Of a stretch of DNA of 64,000 nt, positions 30,700 through 43,385 are shown piece after piece. Under the pieces are notes generated by a model. It was not told the DNA's origin and made no database searches. It was given only the letters and a program-made list of their open reading frames with translations. Made by a program: the position numbers and the translations under genes. How positions within the stretch are numbered: position 1 is the first letter of the stretch; every line of letters begins with the position of its first letter. Source of the stretch: Daphnia pulex (lineage: Eukaryota; Arthropoda; Branchiopoda; Diplostraca; Daphniidae); NCBI RefSeq assembly GCF_021134715.1, contig NC_060019.1, positions 3,782,001 to 3,846,000 on the forward strand. Direction: 5' to 3'.

Positions 30700-32443
30700 T
30701 ATGTTCACTATAGAAATTAGGAACACAAGTGAAAATTGCTGATCATTTTATTAGTGAAAGTTGCATCCATCGTTTTTGTTCTTTACGTTCGACACTCACG
30801 TTCCCTTACGTTCATTTCCTTTAAAAAAGGTGAAAAGCAAATGAGTTCAAATTTAAGCTAGACCTAAGTTCCCCGGTCTCGACCGGGCCCAAGTTACTAG
30901 TAGGAAAAGATAATAGAGGCACGCTGTCGACACAGATAAAGACCACTGGATGATTCTCTCCAAAAGAGAATTAACATGGCCAACTGTCGCCAACATTCTT
31001 GCTACCCTTCCTCCGATTTCTCCAATCTTGGACTACTTGTCCTGCCCTCTAGTGTTCGTTTTCATATCTACACTCTGCTTAATTCTATTCAATTGCAATG
31101 ATTCAATTGATTTCTCTGCTTTTTCAATTGGAAAACGTCAAAATTAAATACAATATGAATTCTTAATAAAAATTTTCATGAAAAAATTACCTAGGACTTT
31201 TAAACGCCGGCAAAGAATTTTACCAAAACAGAAGGAAAACAATCTTCGTCTGCAAAACCCTTCGTAGCCTCGGTGCAGTACAGTACTTTATCCGCTAGAG
31301 GCACTACAAGCACTCCAAGAACTCGGGGCAGTAGGGATAGGGCTAAAAGGATAGCACATAATCAACCAGTCGTCTTTATCTATGCTGTCGAATTCGGCCA
31401 TAAGGCTTCGTCCCAGCTTCTTTTTTTTTTTTTAAGTTGAGAAAAAGGGTGAGATCACCCCCCCCCCTCCCCCTATATTATTCGAATGAGACTAATGAAG
31501 TTCAATTCTGCTAGAAAGACGCTGCAACAGGTTTTGGTCGTTTTCATATGGAATCACCCTCTTGGTTAAAAGGGGCTGGATGTTAAATTGACAAATTTTT
31601 ATTGGATGTATCTATCTGAAAAGGTACGCTCAAATTATAGCTAGTAATTTTCGCAACAAAGTATTGTTATGATTCGGGTTTTTTCTGTGAAATGTAGATA
31701 CGACGTCAGTATTTCAAAGAAAGAAATGTCTTCCCGTCGTGGGAAGAGAAAGGAGAAGGAGAAGAAAGGGGATTGCGAGGCAGAGAGAGACGAGTAGGGA
31801 AGAGGAATAGTCGGGAATAGTTTCCCAATTTGGGGGCTTGTGGCTCGTTACGATGTGGCGCGTAACAGTATTGTCACGTAGCTATGGTATACAGGTCACA
31901 GTATGGTAACCTATCCTAACCAAACCTATAACCTATCCTAACATTTTCACCTTGCGGCTTGCGCGCGCTCGCGCATTCTAGTAGGACCATAAATGTAAAA
32001 TGTTACCTCCTGAATCCTTGCCTGTGAGTCTGTTTGGAATGGAACCTATGTTCCGTTTGGTGTTGGGCTCTGTCTCTCTTACAGTATTATTATTACTTGC
32101 ACTTTTTTAAGAATGTTTGTCATCTCATCATTTTAATTGTAATCAGTTAATTAATTTTTAATGGATAAGATAAGAAAAACCCCATTTTTTGGTAATGTGG
32201 TTGGTTAACGAACAAGAACAGTTCTTTTTTAGTTTTTCCGTTAATCCAAAGGTGTATACACACACACAAGAACCTTGCTAATACTCCTAAAACTTACAAA
32301 TAAAAGAAACAGTCGTTGAACATTTAACTATTTATTAATTTTCTAAAGATGTACAGTTGGTGATGCAACAAAAGTGACTGAAGTATGAGTGAGTCACTCC
32401 CGTTGGTTTTATGATGCGAGGTCTAACCACTTCGCTAGTTACT
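30700..32443. other. Intergenic region, no gene supported
   Basis: Contains homopolymer runs (poly-T ~31422-31433, poly-C ~31459-31472), a purine-rich stretch (31741-31800), and a twice-repeated ACCTATCCTAAC (31909-31942). One short minus-strand open stretch near 31290-31420 has balanced codons but no recognisable motif. Confidence 0.4.
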
Positions 32444-33112
32444 TTAAAGGCCAGGTAGAGCAGAAGGGCAGCAAAGTACTTTGATGCCAGTCAAACATCT
32501 TTCTCCATCCCCAGTTGTGCTTGTGTCACGAACAACATGACCCTTTACGTTGCAACCTCCATCGCAAAATGGAGATGTTCCTTTCCAAACGCATCCATCA
32601 CCTATAAAATAATTAGTTAAGCAGATTGAATTTTAATAATTCAAATAATAACCAAATTTCATAAGAAAATCATTGTAAAGGCTTCATTGGCCATTGGCCC
32701 CCCTAACCTAACCTAAACTAAAATCACTAGATCCCCTAGCGACAGGTACCAAGAGCTATGAATTCTCTATTAACACCCGGATCATTTTCATTTAAAATAA
32801 TAAAAACTTATAATACTAATTTTTACATACGTGAATTAAAAACCTGGGCTACTTTATCTGTAACGGAAAAAGAGATTTTGTTATTAGTTGTTAAAAACTA
32901 TAGTATAGACATTAAAGTTTTTTTAAAATGATTACCTAAGGTACTTTGAATATCAGATTGCGGTTTTGCAGCAATCAATACAGCCAAGGACAATACGGTG
33001 AAAAAGAAAACCTAAAACAACACATAATGAAATAAAGTTTAAAATGTTTGTGTTTTACAAAACAGAGCATGGCAGCTGCCGTTATTCCTACCGCGAAACG
33101 CGTGAAATGCAT
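32444..33112 (-). CDS. Small secreted cysteine-rich protein, four exons
   Basis: Exons on the minus strand: 33092-33112, 32936-33011, 32831-32857 (27-bp microexon) and 32444-32601. All have GT-AG borders and agreeing phases, giving 93 residues ending in TAA. Residues 1-22 form a signal peptide (VFFFTVLSLAVLIAA). The mature part has six Cys: C45-V-W-K-G-T-S-P-F-C54-D-G-G-C58, then C77, C85 and C86. The CxWxGTxPFCxGxC block followed by GDGExCxTGxKxxC is, as I recall, a pattern in small secreted proteins of invertebrates and fungi; its role is unknown to me. Disulfide pairing and extracellular location are inferred. It lies ~2 kb downstream of NPC1 on the same strand with its own promoter-like sequence. 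Confidence 0.75.
32700..32716. repeat. Short CCTAA telomere-like run
   Basis: Three CCTAA units, the complement of the arthropod telomere unit TTAGG. Too short to mean more than chance or an old interstitial trace. Confidence 0.4.
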
Positions 33113-33749
33113 GATCAAAGCGTTGTATATGTTATTCGACTCCGCTCAACAAAGACAAGATGTATACTGATGCCAAACTGCGCAGGTTCCACGGCTTTTG
33201 TAGTTTTTCCTACGTGAGAGAATCACCATATTTAGAAAAAGAAGGCCAACAACCAACCAAGCTATAGTTGTTATAATAAGCCCGCCGTATGTTCTAAATA
33301 CATTTTTCGGGGAGAGGCTATCAGATGAAGGTTGCTTGTAGTTAGCTGTAAATTCAAGGCAATGAATCTAGATACGCTTCCCTGTAAAGTTTCTAAACCT
33401 TGACAATTTATGTCATCTTCGTTTATTATGTCTTTTCTACTTCTATTTTCGTTTATGAAAATTCAACATTTTATCATTCATGCCACCTTTTTTTCTAAAG
33501 GTTGCACGATATAGGCCTGTAATAATGTGTGACTCAAATTTGAAATGTTTTTGCTGAATAAAACGAAGTCTGCAACAGGTCGTAATAAAACATCTTAAAC
33601 AAGAATACGACGCCCATTTCAAAGGTAGGAACTAGGAAGGCATGATTAAACTTTTTAAATTGTTAAAAGAATTCGCATATCAGCTTCTCTACATATAAAG
33701 CATGTAGGCCAGAAATGGAATCCTAAAGCTTATTCATTATTTTCTACAG
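33113..33749. other. Spacer upstream of secreted-protein gene
   Basis: Apart from the candidate promoter, nothing recognised. Confidence 0.4.
33166..33202 (-). promoter_or_regulatory. Candidate core promoter of the secreted-protein gene
   Basis: On the minus strand TACAAAAG (33195-33202) lies ~34 bases before the A of TCAGT (A at 33168), an arthropod initiator match. The predicted start would give a ~56-base 5' UTR before the ATG at 33112. Confidence 0.4.
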
Positions 33750-33920
33750 ATTTTAAATTAATATGGAATTTTGTTTTTATTGTCCTGGCCTTCTCCCTTC
33801 TCTTATGCAAACGCCATAGTAACCATAAGAAATGTGAGCACCTCTTGCGTGACCATCCTCCAGGCACAAGCTATTCCAAGGTCACAATGCGAGATTATTA
33901 TTTGTCTTTACAGTTCCAAG
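33750..33920 (+). CDS. Exon-like segment with membrane helix, unknown
   Basis: Lies between TTTCTACAG and CAAG|GTAATG, open in one frame for 56 codons with matching phase 1 at both ends. It encodes a hydrophobic helix (NFVFIVLAFSLLLC) followed by basic and polar residues (YSKVTMRDYYLSLQ). This would suit a signal anchor of a type II membrane protein, but no partner exons were identified within the window and no domain is recognised. Confidence 0.3.
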
Positions 33921-34512
33921 GTAATGATATTTATTATTATTACGCTGCCGTGTCTCACCGCAAACATTTTCGTTGAGGACCAGAGAAAAGGTGTTGAGGA
34001 CGTTGAGTATTTGTGCGTATTTGTGTCTGGGTGACAATCAATCGCTGACTCATGTTCAAGGCCAACTCGATTGCAAGTACGTTTTTTTCTAAATGTTAAT
34101 TATAAAAATTTCATGTTAAAAAACAAGTTTCATTACATTAAATTTATTCCGGAAAATTCCATAAAAAACGCGCAATGCATCCTTGAAAATCCAGCGTATT
34201 TTTCGTGATTTTAGAAGAAGGAACAACGCGTAAGAATGAAGGAAAACCCAGGTTGAGCAATAGGGAAAAAAAAAACTTGATTGTTCAGTTGCACAATTCA
34301 AATTAAGACGTGAATTCCAGAAAAGTTTTTGGTATACTAGAGAAAACCCAATGATTTTATAAAATATAAAAAAAACTCCTTGATTTGATCAGAAATGAAC
34401 TTTAGTGGATTTTTATTACTCAAACATTAATGATGGGCCTAATTTACCTAGAAGCTGCCTAGAAGCGAATTACCAAAATTCTGAGCCTATACTATCGAGG
34501 TGAGTCACTGCT

Positions 34513-34554
34513 GTATACTAGCATAGACTATTATCATAGTCTATGCTAGTATAC
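34513..34554. repeat. Perfect 19-bp hairpin
   Basis: GTATACTAGCATAGACTAT pairs perfectly with its complement across a 4-base loop (TATC). It lies between the secreted-protein gene and NPC1. It may be a foldback remnant or a cruciform-prone site. Confidence 0.85.
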
Positions 34555-34986
34555 TAGACTATACATACTAGCTTGAATGAATTCCCAAACGTGTTTTTAA
34601 GTTGTTGCTAAATTGCTTGAAGTAATTTTTCGGCGACTAGGTACGCCCACAAATATCGGGATATTTTTTTTTCTTTACACATTGAATCTCAAATTATTAT
34701 AGATATTGTAGATATTCCACGAAGAGAAGAAAAAAAAACAATTTCAAATGACGGGAATGTTAAAAAATTAACCCCTCAGAAATGAAAAATCAGGCGATAA
34801 AATGAAAAAAAAATAATCAAAAAGAGGAGGAATACTTTCTTGTTGAGTGACATTTACCGTCCACACTTGGAACATAAGTGAGGCAGGGTATACATTTAAG
34901 GTGACCGTAAGGGCGTAAGGAAAAAGAAAATTACAATAGCAACTAATCACCACATGCACGAAGACATGTGACATACAGAACAACGT

Positions 34987-35045
34987 ATGGGGGGGGGGGA
35001 GGGGAGACGTGAACGAGGAGAGTGAGGGGGGGGGGGGGGAGGGTA
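34987..35045. repeat. Poly-G tracts downstream of NPC1
   Basis: Several runs of 8-13 G, interrupted by GA-rich sequence, ~90 bp beyond the NPC1 stop. They could form G-quadruplexes on one strand. Confidence 0.8.
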
Positions 35046-35617
35046 GATAAGACAAGCGACAGAAATGGATATCGAGCTCAAAGCCAGATTCACATTCCAT
35101 CCATCAACGACAGAGTCTGGAACGAACGACGATTATGAGGGAGGATGTGGATGCGACGCCTTGGCCACATCAGTCTCGCTATGAACATCAACCCTGGCGT
35201 TATGGCGGTGGATCTCATCCTCATGTCCCTCGTTCGGAATATCAGAAAATTGCGGATAACTTAGATTTTGCGTCGGCGACGGAGACACGTTGCCCGATTT
35301 ACAATTTTTCAAAAACAGCTTGTGACGATTTACGCCAGGTCCTGCCAATTTAAAAATAAAAATTTGTTAATTCACGTTGAAGTAGTCAACTGTCATCACC
35401 ACCACAACAAGAAGAGAAAATAAGAAAACAAAACTGAGGAGAGAAAAGAAGCGAGCACAACACGAATCCAAATACCTCAACCCCAGTCAACTGTCGTGAA
35501 GAGTTTAACGAAATGAAGGATCGACACATTTAAAAAAAAAACGGAGCAAATCAGCGTTAATAAGGACCAAAGTAATGAAGTGTGTGAGTAATGGAAAAAA
35601 GTTTTATAGATTTAAAA

Positions 35618-35640
35618 AAAATAATAATAATAATAATAAA
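35618..35640. repeat. (AAT)n microsatellite in NPC1 last intron
   Basis: About seven AAT/ATA units after an A run. Confidence 0.85.
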
Positions 35641-35654
35641 AACGCAGGCAGAGT

Positions 35655-35809
35655 TCAAACGACTAAAACATGAAACAGCAGGCATGAAGTTTTGGAGTCT
35701 GAGAGCCTTACGTTATTCTCGGTTTCAGCTTGGCTGAGTGTTACGTGAACGGTTCGTCGTTGTAAGGAGACGCTGTGCTGCCACGCCTTCAGCTTATTTT
35801 GAGGGGGTC
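35655..35809 (-). CDS. NPC1: Possible alternative last exon of NPC1
   Basis: After an acceptor (CGTTTTCAG, 35810-35818) the frame continues in the same phase as exon 20 and starts GPPQNKLK. The annotated last exon starts GPGVNRHK, and the mammalian protein has GPSVNKAK at this point. So two segments begin with the same family motif. The alternative runs 51 codons to TGA at 35655, or could splice at AAC|GTAAGG (35710-35711) into the downstream exon, where it would stop after three codons. No transcript evidence is available here; an exon duplication with different tails is the simplest reading. Confidence 0.45.
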
Positions 35810-38800
35810 CTGAAAACGCGACCATACGGTGATTCACCAGTTAGACAAAACGGAACGAACACAAACCCGAGTAAAAATAAAGAAACATGACAAACATCAT
35901 CCCGCAAATAGAACATCGACATGGCGATGTGACGAAACTACCAGTCTATCTCTTCAGTTCGCAAAGACAAATGTTGTTACTATCCCTTGGAAACAAACCC
36001 CTAGGTAATGGACTCGTGTTATGTCACGACTTCCGTATACCATCGGAATATTCTCGTATGTTTCGCAATTGAATAGAAAGTCAAGAGACAAATCGACGGA
36101 AAATACAGCGACAAAAACTACACCAGACTAGAAACGCATCATTTCGTACGCAGATAGAAAATGAAGTTCTTACCGATGAACGACAGCAAAACGGGCAAGA
36201 AGATGAGACCGTGGGCGGCGCCAATCAAGACGATACCCAAGTACATGCGGAAGTAAAAGACCTGGAAAATCTGCGATTTGGCAAATGCCAAGACGACTAT
36301 TCCTCCGAATTTGGTCAGCGTGATGCCAGACAGAACCTGAGTTAAAAATAGATCTTTGAGTAATCAATTGTGCAGCCTAAAAACTGGGGAGGAATGTGGT
36401 TTACCGAGCTTCCCATTCTGACGAGAGACTCTTTGGATCTTGCGATACGAGTAGGTTCAATCGAAACGGCAAAGGCACGGACGATGTGACTGCAAAACTC
36501 GACAGAAATACCGACAGCCTATTCAAATGAAACAAATTGAATTAAACCGCGTAGGGTTAAAATCTGTAGAGAACCTTACCATGACAAGGTTGACGAGAGA
36601 CACCGCATTGAGGGTAATGTCCCACAAGTACATAAGGCCAAACAGGTCGACCAAAATCATGATGATTGTGATGAGGACAACAACGGCTGAGTGGATGTCA
36701 AGACCAAGAAGGATAAACGTTACCACGAAGACAGCACTGATCGAAATGCTGAGACTGACCAGCACATCGCGCCACATGGTCAAGTATTGCTCGTAGTAAA
36801 CGTAGAAAATACTGTAGGGGAACACCTCCACTTTGCTGTTGGTAATATTCGACAGTGTTTCTGAAATGCTGTCGGCAATGACTCGGGCTTCAATCAGGGA
36901 CGAATAGAAATCTTTGGACGTCCTGAGGATTGTATGGTACGTCATAAAGTAATTGGCACCAACCACCTCTGTTACATTGTCGTATTGCACAGCCTGAAAT
37001 TCAAAAAACAAAATATACGTTTAGGTTGCTAGTTTTGTCACACGCTAATTCGTATGGTACCTGTCCGTAAGCTGCGTGGCCACCCTTTGGACAATTTTCA
37101 CAAGGGTTATCTTTCAAAAAATATGGCAACCAAAAGTTAAATGTATTTGGATCGGGCCAAAGGTTTTCCTCGTCGATGAAGGTCTTGTTGCATTCGTTGC
37201 AGTCCAAGAAAGGATCTAATTAATTTAGAAAATAAAAGCACCGTTAAAATATGAATGCGAAATGTTGCCAATAAAATAAGCGCACCAGGTTGGAAGGCGG
37301 GACAGAATTCGAATTCTCCGTGTTCGTCAAGTTTAGTTTTGCAACACTCTGAGATTCTGAACCAATCAAGGTAGTCATCGATCCAAGAGGCGGGCGTAGC
37401 GGCGATGTATGAGCGACTCTTGTTCTTGGATGCCAAATAGATTTGAGTGACGAGAGAGTCGGCGTCGCAGCCACGACCACCACACAGTTTTTGCTGCGCC
37501 AGCTGATCCGTGTAGTTGAACTGGCTTTCCTTGACGACGAAGTAAACGGGAGCACCGACAGACAGATACTTGGCAAGATACTGTCGACGTAATCAAAATA
37601 CAATTTTAGTTTTGGGCATTTCAATTCACGTAATTGAGTGGAGACTTACGCTAAAGTAATCCAACATGTACGAGTCTTCAGGCATTGAAAGTTCCTGATC
37701 GAGTCCGACTTCAACTCGCGGAGTGAGAGCCACCGACGCGCACAACCAGCCAAAGAAAACGACCATGACAATGGCTCGCATAGGTTTCGACAAGATGAAA
37801 GGAGCGTAGGCATCCTGGAAAAGTTTGTAGAGGGCTCCTTCGGCGGCCGCAGCATATTTTGGATCGTTCTTCTTACCAACTTGAACGCAACAGCAAATGT
37901 CCAAGCGATTACTCTGTCGGCAGTCAGGTCAAATTGATAAGTTGAGGAAAACCGGGAAAATGTTTTAAAAACAGATGGAAATTTACCTCCTGTCTGGCTG
38001 TATCGAGGGAGAACAATCCGATAAAGCAAGTCATCTGGAGCAAAAAGTCAAGCAGTAGGGCCATGCCAGCATAAAGGGCGAACGCTTTCACGGCGGGCAT
38101 ATCCGATAAAGCACCTTTTGAAGAATAATAATATTAATTTGGATATTCTAAATTAAGGAAATGAGAAATTATTCACCGAGGAAAAAGCAAAAGGCTTCGG
38201 ATATCGAAGAGAGCAACATGGAAGGTGCCACTTCACCGACAATTCGGCCAATATGCTCTTCGTGCGTCTCGTTGGCGCGACGGGGTTCACGTTGGTACGT
38301 TTGAACCAGGATGAAAATATTGTCAACACCCACGGCCAACACCAAGAAGGGGATGACTTCGATAATGATCAGAGTGGCGGGCACACCGACGTAACCGTAA
38401 AATCCGATAGAGGCGACGACAGACAGAAGCACAATAATGACACCTCCGATACCCAGCGTAATCTTGCTGTCAACCTGTAATTTAAAATAAAAATTTCGTT
38501 AAATTAAGCCGACCAAACACTTGAAAACAACAGTTAAATGTCTCACCAAAAGTCTGGAAAAGGATCTAGCTTGACCAAGAGCGATAGCAATATACGCAAA
38601 CATGATGCAGTAAGAAATGGCGATGGTGATGACGTCCGACTGGCTGGCCCGCGTCAATTCGTCTTCGATGGAACGCTCCGCCATGTAAGCCACCGACATG
38701 TACTTTGGCATCTTGTTCTCCTTCCAGAATTTCATGTATTCCAAAAATCTAGAAAGAAAAGGCAGAAAGGTTAAATTAGATCTCGCACTAAAGTCTTCTT

Positions 38801-39992
38801 TGAAGGCATTACTTTTTTTCCCAGTCTTTAGCCGGACCTAATTGGTCTTTGTCTGCAATGTTTTGGACGATAAAGGTCAAAATAAGAGCAGTAGCGTTCA
38901 TGTAGAGTGATTCGTCAGTAACGGATTCGTTTTCTCCGTTTCGGAAACCACCCAGGACGACGTACGGGAATGCCGGACCACCATATTCTGCCAAACAACC
39001 AATTTGTTCCAACGCACCCGTGGTTTCATTTTGCCATTTAAAGTTATTATCGTAGGGCATCAGTGGATTTCTGAAATAAAAGATAAACAAAACATTAGTT
39101 GGGTTTTAAAAAATCGAAATGTTCGTGTCCATACTTGGAGCAGTAAATGGCGTGATCCAAATACGTGTAGTTGTAACCATTCGTTGTTCCAACAACTGAT
39201 TTGAGCAAATAGTCTTCGCGGCCCTGCCACCAGCCCAGCACGCTTTGAATGGTACATTCGTTGACATCGGGTTTCATGGGCATGTAGCAAATGTCATTCA
39301 AACGTGTGCCGTTATCTCCCATCAACTGTGTTCAAAGAAAATCAAACTTTAGATGACTGATGCAATCCAACAGTGGCAAAACACTCACCGCTTCGATATC
39401 GTGTTGCAAGTGCAAAGCTTCCAGAAGAAAGTCGAGTTGAAATGCGGGTCCAAACGTTTTATTCCCCGACAGTGTTTCATATTCAAACTGAAGGAAGATA
39501 AAAATAAATATATTAATTGAAGTTTTTAATTGTCACCATTTTTCCTTTTGGTAAACTTACGCCCTCAATTCCTTCGGCGTGAAGGATAACTTGTTCGGTA
39601 CGGTAGAACGGGGTGAAACTTTTGTCGAAATAATCCTTTTCTTGACGAGAGCGACTCTCCGGGGAAGCCCACAACTCAACGGGATCGATCGTCACTTCAA
39701 GGAAGACAACGCCCACGGTTAGGGCGGCGGCAACCGACAAACCGAAAATGAGCACCATCCACGGCCACCTGGCACAGACTGTCAAACCACAAAATGTTAT
39801 TCACTGAAAAGTATCATTAGCCAATTCACAATGACTTACAAGTTCCCCAGGCGGTGAAGAAGGATTCCAAAGCCTTTTCCATCGATGCTCCAGCTCGTTC
39901 CATAAAAGATCCCTCGACGTATTCATATTGGGAGTCGGTCGATGACGTGGTAGAGATGGTAGGCTGCAACGAACGACGTTTGACTCCGCGCG

Positions 39993-41973
39993 CTAAATTC
40001 AAAAGCAAGACGTCAAGCACAGTTTGGAAACACAGAATTAAAAGTCTTCAATCAAACTTTCGCTCGAATCCAATCGACTTGCAAAACATCGCCACACCAA
40101 TTTATTACCGGGGACCGTTCTAATAAGTCCCACGTGTTACACTATCGGCTTGTAAATAAGTCGGAAGGCGTGGCGATGCTTCGGGTCGTCGAAATGGAAA
40201 GTGAAAGTTTGATGAAGCAATATTATCCAAGTTTAAAAACTTGTTGCGGAATGATCAGGTTGTAAGGAAAGAAATAGGGGGTTGGATCAAACAAAATTAG
40301 ATTATGTTGAAACAATCGTAAAAGCAGTCGACGCATAGTGTTGCCGTAATACCGTGTAAAGCTCACGGAGCGCAATCAAGCAGATGAAATCAAAAAAAAT
40401 ATCCCAGATAAAAAATAGTGTAGAAATAAAACAGAGAAAGATGAAGACAACACTAAAACACTACGTAGAAATTTAAAAAAAAAAAGATTTCATCAAAACC
40501 TCAAGCTATTAACCAGTGCATGCAGTAATCGTGGGACGGTGATTCGTCAATTATGAAGCTTCTTCTTTTTTTTAAAAGACAAGTGAAACAATCAATCGCC
40601 ATGACGTCAACGACTAAAAGAAACGCGAAATAGATCACAGGGGGAAAAAAAAAGTGAAAATAGATAACAAAAACCACCGATTAAACATTATACAATTATG
40701 CTTGCCGATGTGCTCCGATCTGAAAATAAGGCCGCGTTGGAATTTCCAAAGAAAGAAAAGTCTACACCGCGCCACCCATAGACGATACGTAAAAGATACT
40801 AATACTAATAATAAGGCGAACTGGCTTTTCTTCAAGTGGGTCAGTAGGTTTCGTTCGTTCCGTCGGCAAGCAAACGGCGGGCATAAACAAAACAAGGCCT
40901 TCTCTTTTCTCTTTTCCGTCTCTCCGCTATCCATCGTAATGACACGCAGCAGCAACCGCCAGTCAGCACAAACACACACACAAAACGAAGCATATCAACA
41001 CACACACACACTCATAACTACGAGAATCGACACAAGAAAAAATATCAAAATACGTGCAAAAACTCAATCGATATCTCTGGAGATCCAGCGGAGATCCTAG
41101 TTGGCAAGTGTGATGGGGTTTCAGGTTGATAAGAAAAGGTATAAAGAGAATAGATAGAGAGAGAGAGAGAAGGAGGCTTAAAAGTAAACCGGCGGATCCA
41201 CCTACAATGACTGTTTGGGTGTTGAGCTGGTCCTTGGCCAGAAGAAGCTTGTGTCGCCGAGGTGGGAGTTGCAGTGGTGGTTTTAGGTGGGTGCAGTGGT
41301 TCTATTTCGTCGTCGAGTGCTGGTAGCGAAAGGGTATGAGTGGCGGCGCCGGCAAGGCGTCTCCCCACCGAATCCCACCCTCGGCTGATCGTCTCCAGCC
41401 CGTCGTCCAGAATGACTACACGTACACACCGGACCGTTATACATACACAAGCTTGGTGTCTTTTGGTTTTGGCACAAAAGACATTGGGGGGACAATACGA
41501 TCAATAACAACAGATGCGGACACCATCATAACGACCCAACGGAGTGTGACCCTACCCGAGTTCAATCATTTTACAATTTCTTACAGTTCCCTCATTTAAT
41601 TGACATATTCCCCACACAGAAAAAAGCCCTGCACGGGTCGTGAGATTTTTCTTTAATTAAAATAATAAAAAAAAACAAGACGATAACCCAGCAAACATAC
41701 ACAATGGATGGGGCAATACGGGAGGAGCGACGACTAAATGGGACCCCTGAATGGAACAAGCGATTCCTTTGGTATGTGGAAGGTGTTGTTGTTAATCAAG
41801 TCCCACAGTTACGTCATATGTCAGTGTCTTTTCATAAAACACGGCATGTCCATTTCTTTGACCAAGTCTTTGGTGCCCCCATTATCCCAGTCGTTGTGAA
41901 TTTTTTGGGGCCAACGAAAGTGTCGTCTCAGTCCACCGCAGGCGATTATATAAATTCAGATGAAATGACTTAC
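39993..41973. other. NPC1 intron 5
   Basis: The longest native NPC1 intron seen (1981 bp), holding a (GA)n run at 41156-41171 and CA-rich stretches (40970-41010). No exon-like segment with matching phase was found. Confidence 0.6.
41156..41171. repeat. (GA)n microsatellite
   Basis: About eight AG units inside NPC1 intron 5. Confidence 0.85.
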
Positions 41974-42999
41974 CGACTCGGTCCACGTGCCACTTCCAGA
42001 AAACAGTCACCAAGAAGGTGCCAGAAACTGCAAGGAAGACCATCAACATGACGAAAGAGACGCCGTACATGGAACCGATGGTCCACGGCTCAGGCAGAGG
42101 GGGCCACGGCTTGGGAACCGGGCAACTGCCAGTACAATCGACGCAAGAGCAGGTTCCACTCGAGTTCTAAAGAAATGCAAAAGCATATTATAATTTCAAA
42201 CCAAAAAAGAAAATAATAATTCGACGTTGATATTTACACTAATAGCTTCGTAGCAAGGGATAGCTGGAGGAGCAAAAGGTTCGACAACATCGGTGACAGT
42301 CTCTCCGTCAGGAATGTACTGGAAGTAGATGTCAAAGGGCGAGAATCCTTGATTGGCCATGCCAAGTCCCATGAAATCCAACAATCTACAGACAAAATTA
42401 TATGAAAGGTGATTTTTATGAAATGGATTCAAAATAGACTTTTCATACCTGTGAGGAGAGCAGTCCTCGCCCCACTGGCCACAAATGGTCGGCATAACAA
42501 GACTGTTTGAAGATGGATTTGTAACTTCCTTGCACGAGTCGTACATCTCAGTCACATAAGTATCGGAGATGTAATATTCCAAAGCTTTGACGACTACGGT
42601 AGAATTGGTAATCGGTTCAGGTGTTGAATGCTCTTCTGTCGTGTTGTACGAGAGGAATCGACTGTGATGCGGATCGCAGGTCATGGTACAAAAGATCATC
42701 CGCAAGTTGCGGGCGCAACTCGGGCATCGTCCCACCAAATTGAGGGCCTGTCCAAAGTTGACAATCAAATCGTTGATTTGCCTTGAATCACAACAAAAAT
42801 GCGGTTCTTCTCCAGGACCTGATTTAAAAAGAAATCCAGTTATTTGGCATCAAGTGGTGAAAACTTAACTGTTAATTTACCAAATTGATCAAAGAGTTCG
42901 GGACACACTGAATAGAGTGCTGCATGATCAGTGTCTGCTATTGGCATAGCTTCACCTGAGTAGGCATAATTGTAGGCGTAGTCACAGTCGCTGCAGGTG

Positions 43000-43212
43000 T
43001 GTTATAGTCTCCGCCTAGGCCCTGTCTCCCCCTCCGTCGTAGCTCGACATCTGAGCCCCCTTGCGGCTCATGTCGGCCCTACTTCCTTCCGGCCATGGGC
43101 CAGTCAGTCTTGCCTTAGTGTTCTGCCTGTACGGTACTCCCATCCCGTCGTTCAATACAGTTTGGTTAACTCGGACCTCGGTTTGTTTGTCGATCCTCGT
43201 TAGATCATAACA
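43000..43212 (+). repeat. Gypsy 5' LTR
   Basis: 213 bp, identical by eye to 47833-48045. Confidence 0.95.
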
Positions 43213-43230
43213 TGGCGCAGTTGATAACTT
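43213..43230 (+). other. Gypsy primer-binding site
   Basis: TGGCGCAGTTG directly follows the LTR; its first eight bases match the tRNA-Ser-primed sites known from 17.6/297-type elements. The tRNA assignment is from memory of the family. Confidence 0.6.
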
Positions 43231-43385
43231 AACCACTTATTTCGACTCGAGTGCTACAATTCTACTTTGCTAAAGTGGGTGCTTTCTGAGAGCATTTTCC
43301 CCTCGTGGCTCACGTGTTGGCCGCCATCTTAGACAGTTTTTGATCTCGTGTTCCCTGTGTGGTTTATCCGTCCTCATCTGCCAAA

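Noticed and set aside
32700..32716. CCTAA run as a telomere or chromosome-fusion trace
   Set aside because: Only three units; too short to support that.
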